From NCBI RefSeq assembly GCF_014698845.1, contig NZ_JACJTV010000002.1, forward strand, positions 310,001 through 374,000: DNA of 64,000 nucleotides, read 5' to 3'. The position numbers were made by a program, and so were the translations under genes. Below are positions 29,378 through 37,187 of the stretch, piece by piece; position 1 is the first letter of the stretch; the number at the start of each line of letters is the position of its first letter. The notes beneath the pieces were generated by a model, which saw nothing but the letters and a program-made list of their open reading frames with translations, did no database searches and was not told the DNA's origin. This DNA comes from Coleofasciculus sp. FACHB-1120 (GTDB lineage Bacteria > Cyanobacteriota > Cyanobacteriia > Cyanobacteriales > FACHB-T130).

Positions 29378-31624
29378 ATGCCAAAGCAAATTATCATCGC
29401 AGAGCAGCATCGAATCGCTGCCGTATTTTGGGAAGATCAAATTCAAGAACTCGTCGTTGCGACTGGCAACCATCAAGTTGGAGACATTTATCTTGGTGTT
29501 GTCGAAAATGTCTTACCTGGGATAGATGCCGCCTTTGTGAACATTGGAGATACAGAGCGCAATGGCTTTATTCATGTTACAGACTTAGGGCCGTTGCGGC
29601 TAAAACGCTCTGCCGGTGCGATTACCGAACTGCTGACACCCCAGCAGAAAGTCTTAGTACAAGTAATGAAAGAGCCGACGGGCAACAAAGGACCCCGGCT
29701 TACCGGAAACGTCAGCTTACCCGGACGCTATGTAGTGTTGATGCCCTTCGGACGGGGGGTGAGTCTCTCGCGACAAATTAAGAGTGAGAGCGAACGCAAC
29801 CGGCTGAGAGCTTTAGCAGTTTTAATTAAACCCGCAGGCATGGGGCTGATCGTGCGGACAGAAGCGGAAGGACGGTCGGAAGAAGCTATCATTGAAGATT
29901 TGGAGTCCCTGCAAAAACAGTGGGAGGCAATTCAGCAAGAGGTAAACTCCACCAGGGCACCGGCACTATTGAATCGGGACGATGATTTTATTCAGCGCGT
30001 CCTGCGAGATATGTACAGTGCGGAAGTCAATCGCATCGTGGTAGATTCCCACACGGGAGTCAAACGAGTCAAGCAATACTTACTGAGCTGGAGCGGAGGG
30101 CGATCGCCTGAAGGGGTTTTGATCGACCATCACCGCGAGCGTCTGCCGATTTTAGAATACTTCCGCGTCAATGCCGCCATTCGAGAAGCCCTGAAGCCAA
30201 GAGTGGATCTTCCTTCTGGTGGCTACATTATTATTCAGCCGACGGAAGCCTTGACAGTCATCGATGTTAACTCCGGTTCCTTTACCCGCTCCGCAACAGC
30301 CCGCGAGACCGTCCTCTGGACAAACAGCGAGGCAGCCACGGAAATTGCCCGCCAACTGCGGCTTCGGAATATCGCCGGTGTCATTATTGTTGACTTTATT
30401 GACATGGATCAGCGGCGAGACCAGCTGCAAGTGCTGGAACACTTTAACAAAGCACTGAAAGTCGATAAAGCAAGACCGCAGATTGCTCAACTCTCAGAAC
30501 TCGGCTTAGTAGAACTGACCCGCAAGCGTCAAGGTCAAAATATTTACGAATTGTTTAGTCAGGCGTGCCCGACCTGCGGCGGCTTGGGACATCAGGTTCG
30601 CCTACCCGGTGAGCCTGCCCGAAATAGCGGGGAAATTGCTGAGCATTCTGTGCCAGTGCCTGTAAGGGAAGTCCGGACGGCACCTTATCGAACCGAACGA
30701 AACGAACTAGGCGTCCGGGAAATTCCTCTCCCAGATATCCGTGAAAGTCGCATTGAAAGTCGTAGTGAAGCCTTAGATCTAGCGGTTGATGAGGATGATG
30801 ACGATGCAATGGATTTGATGCATCATCCCAGTTATCAGGAACGGGGAGGAGTCAATAACAATAATCGCCGTCGTCGTCGCCGCCGTGTCGGTGAACCTCC
30901 CCTCAGAGAGGAAGTGACTAAAAATCCCGTTCGAGTCTCGACTTCCCCCCCACTGGTGAACCATTTCAGACAGAGTCCAGTGGCGGAACCCGAAGTATCT
31001 AGAGACACCGAGACATTTACAGCCTCGCCATTGCCCGTTTTACCCACTGTGGAAGAAGGTCGTCGAGGGTCAAGACCAGAGCGACCTAAGCCTTCCAGGC
31101 AGGAAGTGGAACCGCCGGAGATTGTTTCAATTGAAATGACACCAGAGCAACAAGATATCTATGCTTTGATGGGAATTTCTCCGTTGGTACTTTTGAATCG
31201 GCAGGTCAAAAATCCTAAATCAGCGATTGTCTCCGTCACTTTACCCGGAGAGTCTGCCCAAACTGCACCATCTGTAGAGTCAAGCAGAGAAGCTCTTAGC
31301 GTCATCGATAAGGATATTCCCGGCGTCGAGTCGGCGCTTGACGAGAAATTCTCTTACATATCCTCCGCCTACGAGGAAGATGAGCTAAGAGATGGGGGAG
31401 ATGAGACTGAAGCAACGGACGAGGAACCACAAATTCAGTGGGAAACGCCTGAGGTACCGGAAGACCCCAGAGAAGAAAACACTAGCCAACAAGACACCAG
31501 GATAGAAGAAACTGTGGAGATGGAGAGCGCTTCCGCTGCCTCTTCCAGTGAAGCTGAGAGTAGTCCCGCGATCAATCGGCGGCGTCGTCGTCGGTCTTCT
31601 GCAACAGATTCTTCTGAAGGATGA
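29378..31624 (+). CDS. rne: Ribonuclease E/G
   Basis: 748 residues, ATG with a GAGGA ribosome site. The endoribonuclease that initiates mRNA decay and processes stable RNA. S1 domain about 35-125 (GDIYLGVVENVLPGIDAAFVN), 5' sensor and RNase H-like region, catalytic Asp296 (IDVNSGSF) and Asp339 (IVDFIDM), and a Zn-link Cys397-x2-Cys400 (CPTCGG). The C-terminal ~300 residues are low-complexity and probably disordered. They include an internal arginine block (NRRRRRRRVGE) and, at 734-742, the exact nonapeptide RRRRRRSSA known in cyanobacterial RNase E to bind PNPase. The last codons and the stop are part of a palindromic repeat (31611-31761). Upstream of rnhB, 162 bases apart, probably co-transcribed. 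Confidence 0.98.
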   Translation: MPKQIIIAEQHRIAAVFWEDQIQELVVATGNHQVGDIYLGVVENVLPGIDAAFVNIGDTERNGFIHVTDLGPLRLKRSAGAITELLTPQQKVLVQVMKEPTGNKGPRLTGNVSLPGRYVVLMPFGRGVSLSRQIKSESERNRLRALAVLIKPAGMGLIVRTEAEGRSEEAIIEDLESLQKQWEAIQQEVNSTRAPALLNRDDDFIQRVLRDMYSAEVNRIVVDSHTGVKRVKQYLLSWSGGRSPEGVLIDHHRERLPILEYFRVNAAIREALKPRVDLPSGGYIIIQPTEALTVIDVNSGSFTRSATARETVLWTNSEAATEIARQLRLRNIAGVIIVDFIDMDQRRDQLQVLEHFNKALKVDKARPQIAQLSELGLVELTRKRQGQNIYELFSQACPTCGGLGHQVRLPGEPARNSGEIAEHSVPVPVREVRTAPYRTERNELGVREIPLPDIRESRIESRSEALDLAVDEDDDDAMDLMHHPSYQERGGVNNNNRRRRRRRVGEPPLREEVTKNPVRVSTSPPLVNHFRQSPVAEPEVSRDTETFTASPLPVLPTVEEGRRGSRPERPKPSRQEVEPPEIVSIEMTPEQQDIYALMGISPLVLLNRQVKNPKSAIVSVTLPGESAQTAPSVESSREALSVIDKDIPGVESALDEKFSYISSAYEEDELRDGGDETEATDEEPQIQWETPEVPEDPREENTSQQDTRIEETVEMESASAASSSEAESSPAINRRRRRRSSATDSSEG

Positions 31625-31761
31625 AGGGTGTTAGCGAAGCGGCGCTTTCTTCGCAGGATGATGAATGAAACCAGAAAGGATGAAACCAGAAAGCTCGTTG
31701 GGATTTACCTAAAAATTTAATCTTGTCATCCTGTTATGATTCATCCTTCATTCTTCAGAAG
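31611..31761. repeat. Palindromic element overlapping the rne stop codon
   Basis: Outer arms cttctgaaggatgaag (31611-31626) and cttcattcttcagaag (31746-31761) match at 15 of 16 positions. The interior has further GGATGAATG/CATTCATCC-like words and two copies of atgaaaccagaaag around 31664-31692. The left arm encodes the last residues of RNase E and its TGA. Confidence 0.7.
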
Positions 31762-31786
31762 CTAAATTCTCAAGGAGTCAAAGATC

Positions 31787-32458
31787 GTGTCGCCGGAAGT
31801 GCAAAATGCCCCCGCCGTCGTTAAGCGAATCCGTAAACCAAATTTTAACTTAGCGGATTTGCCAGAGTTAGCTGGCGACTGGGAACAGGTTGCCGGTGTG
31901 GATGAAGTGGGGCGCGGGGCTTTATTTGGTCCGGTGGTGGCGGCGGCTGTAATTTTACCGAAGTCTGCTTTTGAGGAACTTGCAGCCGCTGGGGTTAGAG
32001 ATAGCAAACAGCTGTCTAGCTATCGACGCAGCAAACTGGCAGAACAGATTCAAGCGATCGCGCTTGACTGGAAAATCGGCTATGCCAACAATAAGGAAAT
32101 TGACCAGATCAACATCTTGCAGGCGTCGTTGTTGGCAATGAAGCGGGCTGTCACTAAGCTAAAGGTGCAGCCGCAGATGTGTCTGGTTGATGGCAAGTGG
32201 TTGCTGCCAGAGCTGTCGATACCGCAACAAAGTCTTGTGAAGGGTGATGAGCGATCGCTGGTAATTGCTGCTGCCAGTATTGTTGCTAAAGTGTGGCGCG
32301 ACGACCTAATCATGCGTTTTGCCACCAAGTATCCTGCCTATCATTTAGCGACAAATAAAGGTTACGGTACTGCTCAGCATCTATTGGCGCTACAACAATA
32401 CGGCCCTTCAAGTTTACATCGAATGTCTTTTAGTCCTTGCCGGGTAGGGAATCAATAA
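31787..32458 (+). CDS. rnhB: Ribonuclease HII
   Basis: 223 residues, GTG 31787 chosen because AAGGAG lies 9 bases upstream. It removes RNA from RNA-DNA hybrids, including single ribonucleotides. Motifs: VAGVDEVGRGALFGPVVAAAV with the catalytic Asp-Glu pair and Gly-Arg-Gly, RDSKQLS, LVDGKW, KGDERSLVIAAASIVAKVWRD (third acidic residue) and NKGYGTAQHL. Complete and of normal length. It follows rne, an arrangement that would couple two RNA-degrading enzymes. Confidence 0.97.
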   Translation: MSPEVQNAPAVVKRIRKPNFNLADLPELAGDWEQVAGVDEVGRGALFGPVVAAAVILPKSAFEELAAAGVRDSKQLSSYRRSKLAEQIQAIALDWKIGYANNKEIDQINILQASLLAMKRAVTKLKVQPQMCLVDGKWLLPELSIPQQSLVKGDERSLVIAAASIVAKVWRDDLIMRFATKYPAYHLATNKGYGTAQHLLALQQYGPSSLHRMSFSPCRVGNQ

Positions 32459-32520
32459 AAAGAATTTACTGATGTTTTAATTCATTGCCAAATTAGGTTT
32501 GGAGTATGGCAGCGTCATGC

Positions 32521-32568
32521 CCTACAGAATGTGGATGGGTGTAATTTTTTTAATCCAAATTCTGTAGG
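32521..32568. terminator. Hairpin between convergent rnhB and DUF1997 gene
   Basis: Perfect 10-bp arms cctacagaat/attctgtagg (32521-32530/32559-32568), with an inner ggat/atcc pairing and a run of seven T in the loop region. It lies 62 bases after rnhB and 23 bases before the stop of the minus-strand gene. Probably a shared terminator. Confidence 0.55.
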
Positions 32569-32591
32569 CGAATAAACTCGCTTTAACAATT

Positions 32592-33173
32592 TTAAAATTC
32601 AAAACTTTCCGAAGGCTTATTGCTAATCGCAGGGAGCTGATGATGAGTAGCACTTGCCCACCGACGATAGTCTAAAAGCAGCTGATGCATCAATCGTTGT
32701 TTGATAGTTAGCAGTACGCTTTTGAGCAGAGCATTTCCAGTCGCTTCTAGAAACGGCTTAGGCGTAAACAAAAAAGGTGGTGGCAACTCAACTTTTACTT
32801 CTAAATCTGCTTTTCCTTTGAGATGAGTTGTTCCATTAAACTGGCATGGAGAAAGCTTACCAATTAAATTGAGCGCAAAGCGTTGGTTAATATATTCAAC
32901 ACCGCGAAGTTCGCACTTGGTGGATGTTAAATGAACCGTTCCATCCGACTCTGCCCATACTCTTAAATCCACAATCGGTTGAATGCTCAGCGTCATAAAG
33001 CTTAAGGGGCGCATTTTCAAGCGAAAAAGCTCGTCGCTGAGTTGTTCAATCCGGGTTGGATCGACCAGAGCCTGTACAAGACGTTGGGGCTGACGCAAAT
33101 AATGCTGAATGGGAACTGGTTGTTCCGGAACAGCAATTTGAACAGATTGGGAGGCAACAAATTGAGTTTGCAT
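32592..33173 (-). CDS. DUF1997 family protein
   Basis: 193 residues, ATG 33173. It matches the DUF1997 proteins of cyanobacteria and chloroplasts: QPVPIQHYLRQPQRLVQALVDPTRIEQLSDELFRLKMRPL type opening with F-x-LKMRPL-x-F, an even beta-strand pattern, PPPFLFTPKPFLEATGNALL, and LDYRRWA at the C-terminus. There is no leader or membrane helix. The fold is lipid- or SRPBCC-like in appearance, but the biochemical role is unknown. A 7-3-7 inverted repeat sits 13 bases upstream of the start. Confidence 0.85.
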   Translation of the reverse strand: MQTQFVASQSVQIAVPEQPVPIQHYLRQPQRLVQALVDPTRIEQLSDELFRLKMRPLSFMTLSIQPIVDLRVWAESDGTVHLTSTKCELRGVEYINQRFALNLIGKLSPCQFNGTTHLKGKADLEVKVELPPPFLFTPKPFLEATGNALLKSVLLTIKQRLMHQLLLDYRRWASATHHQLPAISNKPSESFEF

Positions 33174-33492
33174 GAGAGGATGGTAACAGAATGTAATTCT
33201 GTACGCTGGATTAAATTAATTTTACTTTACAGTTCTTAAAAAAGCAGACGGAATTTTTTCTGAAGCTAAAACCCGTTTTAGTCAACAATGCATCAACTAA
33301 AGCATTCTGTAATTATAAAAATTTATGAAGCAGGTCTCCTCTTTCTGAGGCATAAGAAATAGACACTGGGATAGGGCGTAAAGTAGCTCCACTCTATCCC
33401 TTGCGAGGGACAGGCTTGTTGGCACCGGCTTTCTGAGAAAGGTTAAAAAGGTGTCAGAATGACTATCACGGAAAAATAAAGGGCTAGCTTTA
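33174..33492. other. 319-base divergent spacer (DUF1997 / pheA)
   Basis: No gene. It holds the promoters of both genes and the inverted repeat at 33186-33202. AT-rich. Confidence 0.6.
33186..33202. promoter_or_regulatory. Perfect dyad acagaat-gta-attctgt upstream of DUF1997 gene
   Basis: A 7-bp perfect dyad with a 3-base centre, 13 bases before the minus-strand start; the position suits a repressor operator. The same acagaat/attctgt words form the arms of the 32521-32568 hairpin at the other end of the gene. Confidence 0.35.
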
Positions 33493-34338
33493 ATGGTCGT
33501 ATCCGTTGCACACTTAGGACCTCCTGGCACTTACGCAGAAGCCGCTGCTTTGGCTTATGTTAGCTGGCTAACCCAGATGGGAAAGGAAGCGTTGTTATGT
33601 CCCTATCCCAGCATTGCTCAGACGCTCCGAGCCGCAGCACAGGGACAAGTGGATCTAGCTGTGGTGCCGGTAGAAAATTCGGTTGAGGGCAGTGTTACGA
33701 CAACGTTGGATACCCTGTGGCAGTTGGATACGCTGCAAATTCAACAAGCTTTGGTACTGCCAATTTCTCATGCTCTGATGTCACGAGCACCGAATTTAGA
33801 GGCAATTCAGACAGTTTATTCTCACCCACAGGCTTTGGCTCAGTGTCAGGGGTGGCTGGAGCGGTTTCTGCCGCAGGTGCAGCTGGTGCCAACAAATGCA
33901 ACAACAGAGGGGCTACAGTATCTGGATGAGGACAAAACAGCGGGGGCGATCGCTTCCTCTAGAGCCGCTCAACTCTACAATCTACCGATTTTGGTTTGCC
34001 CAATTAATGATTATGTGGACAACTACACGCGATTCTGGGTGCTGAGTTTACAACCCGCTACCGGCGGCAATTGTACTTCTCTGGCGTTCAGCGTTCCTGC
34101 CAATGTACCTGGGGCACTCGCCAAACCGCTACAAGTGTTTGCCAGTCGCGACATTAACCTGAGTCGAATTGAATCTCGCCCGACGAAACGGAGTCTAGGC
34201 GACTATCTGTTCTTTGTTGACTTGGAAGCGAACACTACAGAGGTATCGGTTCAATCCGCCTTAGAAGAATTATCCACTTATACTGAAAAGCTCAAAATCT
34301 TTGGTAGCTATTCAATTCTGCCTGTAGGGAAACTCTAG
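33493..34338 (+). CDS. pheA: Prephenate dehydratase
   Basis: 281 residues, ATG 33493. It converts prephenate to phenylpyruvate in phenylalanine synthesis. Catalytic PDT domain: HLGPPGTYAEAAAL, VVPVENSVEGSVTTTLDTL, ATTEGLQYL, AIASSRAAQLY and DNYTRFWVL with the Thr-Arg-Phe triad. C-terminal ACT domain about 195-277: FSVPANVPGALAKPLQVF and INLSRIESRP (the ESRP phenylalanine-binding motif), so feedback inhibition by Phe is expected. There is no chorismate mutase domain, the usual cyanobacterial form. It is followed after 71 bases by a membrane-protein gene on the same strand. Confidence 0.97.
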   Translation: MVVSVAHLGPPGTYAEAAALAYVSWLTQMGKEALLCPYPSIAQTLRAAAQGQVDLAVVPVENSVEGSVTTTLDTLWQLDTLQIQQALVLPISHALMSRAPNLEAIQTVYSHPQALAQCQGWLERFLPQVQLVPTNATTEGLQYLDEDKTAGAIASSRAAQLYNLPILVCPINDYVDNYTRFWVLSLQPATGGNCTSLAFSVPANVPGALAKPLQVFASRDINLSRIESRPTKRSLGDYLFFVDLEANTTEVSVQSALEELSTYTEKLKIFGSYSILPVGKL

Positions 34339-34369
34339 CTTTGGGACTGTAGTCTTTAAAACTCAAACC

Positions 34370-34389
34370 AGACGCCATATCGAGCGTCT
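34370..34389. repeat. Short AGACGC...GCGTCT palindrome
   Basis: agacgc (34370-34375) and gcgtct (34384-34389), continuing ctctacaaaat. It is a worn form of the AGACGCG/CGCGTCT palindrome seen intact at 40683-40725. Located in the pheA downstream spacer. Confidence 0.5.
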
Positions 34390-34409
34390 CTACAAAATCC
34401 CAAACTTTT

Positions 34410-35810
34410 ATGTTTCAATCTGCTCAAGGCATTCCCGGATTGCCCGATTTAACGCATCCGGCTGAGCTAATGAAATTTGGGGGGCAGGTGCTCAGTACCT
34501 TCCTCATCATCGTCTTCCTGGTTGGCGCGTTGGGAATTGCGATCGCGCTACTAAGTTTCTCTCTGCGCCGAGATCAACCAGAGCAAGCGATTTTCATGGG
34601 TGAGTGGGTTGTTCGCTATTCCCGATTGCTGCGAAGTTTACCCCACGCTGCCTTAGTTTTAATTCTCATGGTGGGAGGTTTTTTTCTTAGCTCAACTTTA
34701 GGCAATCGCTACCACCACTGGGAGCAAGCACGAGTCGCTCAGGTAGCTGCCAGCGTTGCCGGTGATAGGCTAGAGCAACCCGCACCCCAAGTGCGCTACA
34801 TCCTCAAAGAGCCTTACACTTATACCACTCAAGTTGAAGGCAAAATCGTCAAAGTCAACGATACGCGGGAAGTCAGCCGTTTGCTAACCCTGAGCGAATC
34901 GCAAGTTCAGGTAAAAATTGACCAAAGCACAGATGCCCAAGATCGTCGCGCAGTTTATCGCGTTGACTACAGTGCCGATTATAAAGTTACCAATCCGCTG
35001 ACTGATGTTAGCAATTTTTTCTTTGAAGTTCCGCCGCCTGCCGGTTATTCACTGCTGCAAAGCTATAAGGTAGAGCGGGACGGGACTCGGCTTCAGCAAG
35101 CCAATCCCGGTGACTATGGTTTTCCATTCCGTCTCGAACCTGGACAAACAGCTAGTTTTAAAGTCACCTATAAAGCTCAAGGCGGGCCGCGCTGGGTTTA
35201 TAGTGCAACTGGGCAATTACTCTCCAATTTCCGCCTCACCGCGCTGGCTAACTTCCCTGGAGCGGATTTTGCTAGTGGGATTATCCCCACAGAAAGTAAG
35301 GTTGAGGGACAGGGCACCCGATTCACCTGGGTATTTGACGACAACGTTTCAGTCCAAAATCCCTTTGGTGTCTTTACTTCGACTGGCCCAATTCGCAATA
35401 CCGGCATCCTTCCCCGGTTGCTGTTACTTGCACCAGCCGTATTCTTGTGGTGGATATTATTGCTTTATCTATCGCTACCGATGAGTCTAAAAAATGTAGC
35501 GATCGCTGGCGGAATTTTCTTTGCTTGTCTGCTAACTTTAACCTATCTCAGTCGCCTGATTGATGTCAAACTGGCTTGGACTCTCATCTCTATTGTCTTG
35601 CTAGCCTTAGCGTGGGGCTTAGGGTCAAACCGCCGTGCTTCTCTTGCCGCTGTCATTTGCACGATTGCTGGTGCAGTTTTGCCAGTCTTAGGATTAGTCG
35701 TTCCTTACACTGGACTCACTCTCAGCGTAGCCGCTCTCTTAGGCGCTGTCTGGCTTGCAGTTCGTCACTGGTATGGCTTGTATGACTTGCGACCAGATGC
35801 TCGTGTTTAG
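34410..35810 (+). CDS. Conserved polytopic membrane protein of unknown function
   Basis: 466 residues, ATG 34410. Two N-terminal membrane helices (about 28-50 and 78-97) flank a short loop. A non-cytoplasmic beta-rich domain at about 110-325 follows (EPYTYTTQVEGKIVKV, VPPPAGYSLLQSY, FKVTYKAQGGPRWVY). A cluster of about six helices ends the protein (about 332-455). The layout, helix then large extracytoplasmic domain then helix bundle, recalls CreD-like inner-membrane proteins, but I see no specific signature. It may be co-transcribed with pheA, though nothing links their functions. Function unknown. Confidence 0.75.
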   Translation: MFQSAQGIPGLPDLTHPAELMKFGGQVLSTFLIIVFLVGALGIAIALLSFSLRRDQPEQAIFMGEWVVRYSRLLRSLPHAALVLILMVGGFFLSSTLGNRYHHWEQARVAQVAASVAGDRLEQPAPQVRYILKEPYTYTTQVEGKIVKVNDTREVSRLLTLSESQVQVKIDQSTDAQDRRAVYRVDYSADYKVTNPLTDVSNFFFEVPPPAGYSLLQSYKVERDGTRLQQANPGDYGFPFRLEPGQTASFKVTYKAQGGPRWVYSATGQLLSNFRLTALANFPGADFASGIIPTESKVEGQGTRFTWVFDDNVSVQNPFGVFTSTGPIRNTGILPRLLLLAPAVFLWWILLLYLSLPMSLKNVAIAGGIFFACLLTLTYLSRLIDVKLAWTLISIVLLALAWGLGSNRRASLAAVICTIAGAVLPVLGLVVPYTGLTLSVAALLGAVWLAVRHWYGLYDLRPDARV

Positions 35811-35813
35811 TCC

Positions 35814-35907
35814 TTAGTCATTAGTCTTGGACCAGTAGTCATTAGTCTTGAATCAGTGGTTAGTTAGGCCTTTTTGCGCTGAACTAATCATTGAAGACTA
35901 ATGACTA
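35814..35907. repeat. Hairpin of TTAGTCA heptamer repeats
   Basis: Left words ttagtcattagtct (35814-35827) and tagtcattagtctt (35836-35849); the right word aagactaatgacta (35894-35907) is complementary to both, so two alternative 14-bp stems are possible. It lies between convergent genes 4 bases after the membrane-protein stop. A T-run (ttttt) lies in the loop. It probably acts as a terminator as well. Confidence 0.7.
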
Positions 35908-35921
35908 ACAGCCAAGGAAGC

Positions 35922-36563
35922 TTACTGGAGGGCATCTTTGAGGACGGTACGAGCCGCGAGATGATTGCGCGTAGAAGTGAGAATTTCGGCTTCGCGCTCT
36001 AGGCGGGTTGTCGTATCTTGCATTTCCAGAAGGGCTTGCTGTTCAGATGCCACCCCGTAAAGATTACTGGCAACCCAGTAAGATAATTCTCTGGGAAGGG
36101 TCGGCAAGTCTTCTGGTAGCTCCATGTCTTGGTCGGTCAACTTGGATGAGAGACGCACCACATCTCTGAGCAGTTGTTCAACCTCAGAAGCTAAAGTTCT
36201 GAGGTCTTTTTCTGGTGGATGGTCTTCAATCCATTCCACCAAACCGACGCGATAAGGTTTTTCTCGGACGTACTCTAAGACCCTAAACCGCTGCTGTCCC
36301 AAAGTCAAGATTTTCATACGGTCATCGGGAAGACGCTGGAAGTGGATAATTTCAGCGCAGCATCCCACGGCGGCTGGTTTACTTTGAACTGGGTCCCACA
36401 TCAAAACCCCAAAACGGCGATCGCTCTCCAGAATCGTGTTCATCATGATTCGGTAGCGAAATTCAAAAATATGTAGCGGTAAAGGTCTCCCTGGAAATAG
36501 CACCACTTCGGGCAGTGGAAACAGGGGGAGTTCTCGAACTGCGATTGAGGAAGAGGATGCCAT
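35922..36563 (-). CDS. LON substrate-binding domain protein
   Basis: 213 residues, ATG 36563. It consists only of the N-terminal (LAN/PUA-like) domain of Lon protease: RELPLFPLPEVVLFPGRPLPLHIFEFRYR, FGVLMWDP and GQQRFRVLEYVREKPY, followed by a helical tail. There is no AAA+ or protease domain, so it is not a Lon protease. Stand-alone LON-domain proteins are conserved in cyanobacteria and plants with uncertain role. It is the last gene of the minus-strand str cluster, 134 bases after rpsJ with a strong hairpin between, so it probably has its own promoter or read-through. Confidence 0.9.
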   Translation of the reverse strand: MASSSSIAVRELPLFPLPEVVLFPGRPLPLHIFEFRYRIMMNTILESDRRFGVLMWDPVQSKPAAVGCCAEIIHFQRLPDDRMKILTLGQQRFRVLEYVREKPYRVGLVEWIEDHPPEKDLRTLASEVEQLLRDVVRLSSKLTDQDMELPEDLPTLPRELSYWVASNLYGVASEQQALLEMQDTTTRLEREAEILTSTRNHLAARTVLKDALQ

Positions 36564-36635
36564 TGTCCCTATAGTTGCGGTAAGTTGCGATTCTTTACTT
36601 ACTTTAACCGATCTCTTTCCTAGAATCCCAACGAC

Positions 36636-36667
36636 GAAGCCCTTTAGAAGTGTCTCTAAAGGGCTTC
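36636..36667 (-). terminator. Hairpin ending the str cluster after rpsJ
   Basis: Perfect 13-bp stem gaagccctttaga/tctaaagggcttc with a 6-base loop, 30 bases beyond the rpsJ stop. No T-tract follows on the minus strand, so termination efficiency is uncertain; it may also protect the 3' end. Confidence 0.65.
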
Positions 36668-36696
36668 ATCAAATGCAAACTCCCAAGAGTGTGTAT

Positions 36697-37014
36697 TTAA
36701 AGTTTGACTTCAATATCGACGCCTGCTGGCAAATCCAGTTTCATCAAAGCGTCAATTGTTTTGGAGGTGGGCTGATAAATGTCAATAATGCGGCGGTGAG
36801 TCCTAGTTTCAAAGTGTTCCCGCGAATCCTTATCAACGTGAGGAGAGCGCAAAAGACAGTAAATTTTCTTCCGAGTTGGTAAGGGAATAGGGCCAATCGC
36901 TGTTGCCTGTGTCCGGTTTGCAGTATCGACAATCTTTTCGCAAGAGGTGTCAAGCAAACGCCGGTCAAAAGCTTTCAAGCGAATGCGAATTTTTTGCTGC
37001 TGGATAGTTGCCAT
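36697..37014 (-). CDS. rpsJ: 30S ribosomal protein S10
   Basis: 105 residues, ATG 37014. Complete S10: [46 protein letters not shown], and the terminal [12 protein letters not shown]. It assembles in the 30S head and is also NusE in antitermination. In cyanobacteria S10 follows tuf in the str cluster rather than leading the S10 operon, as seen here. A 13-bp hairpin lies between tuf and rpsJ. Confidence 0.99.
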   Translation of the reverse strand: MATIQQQKIRIRLKAFDRRLLDTSCEKIVDTANRTQATAIGPIPLPTRKKIYCLLRSPHVDKDSREHFETRTHRRIIDIYQPTSKTIDALMKLDLPAGVDIEVKL

Positions 37015-37138
37015 TTTTAGTTGTCCAGGTTCTAATTAGGGGTTATTTGTTAGGTTTTAGTTGTTAGGATGACGGCGGTTTTTTTACCGTACACGCACAG
37101 CTTCGGAGTTTAGCATCTGATTTCAAGGACACAGATAA

Positions 37139-37168
37139 GGAGCAGAAAAGCATCTGCTTTCCTGCTCC
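37139..37168 (-). terminator. Hairpin in the tuf-rpsJ spacer
   Basis: Stem ggagcagaaaagc/gctttcctgctcc (12 of 13 Watson-Crick pairs) with loop atct, starting about 20 bases after the tuf stop. There is no T-tract, so an attenuator or RNA-processing site that lowers rpsJ relative to tuf is more likely than full termination. Confidence 0.55.
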
Positions 37169-37187
37169 CCATTTGTTTGTCAAAATC

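Noticed and set aside
29077-29525. Overlapping short frames in the rne leader
   Set aside because: They run across palindromes and into rne in other frames, have no ribosome site and resemble nothing.
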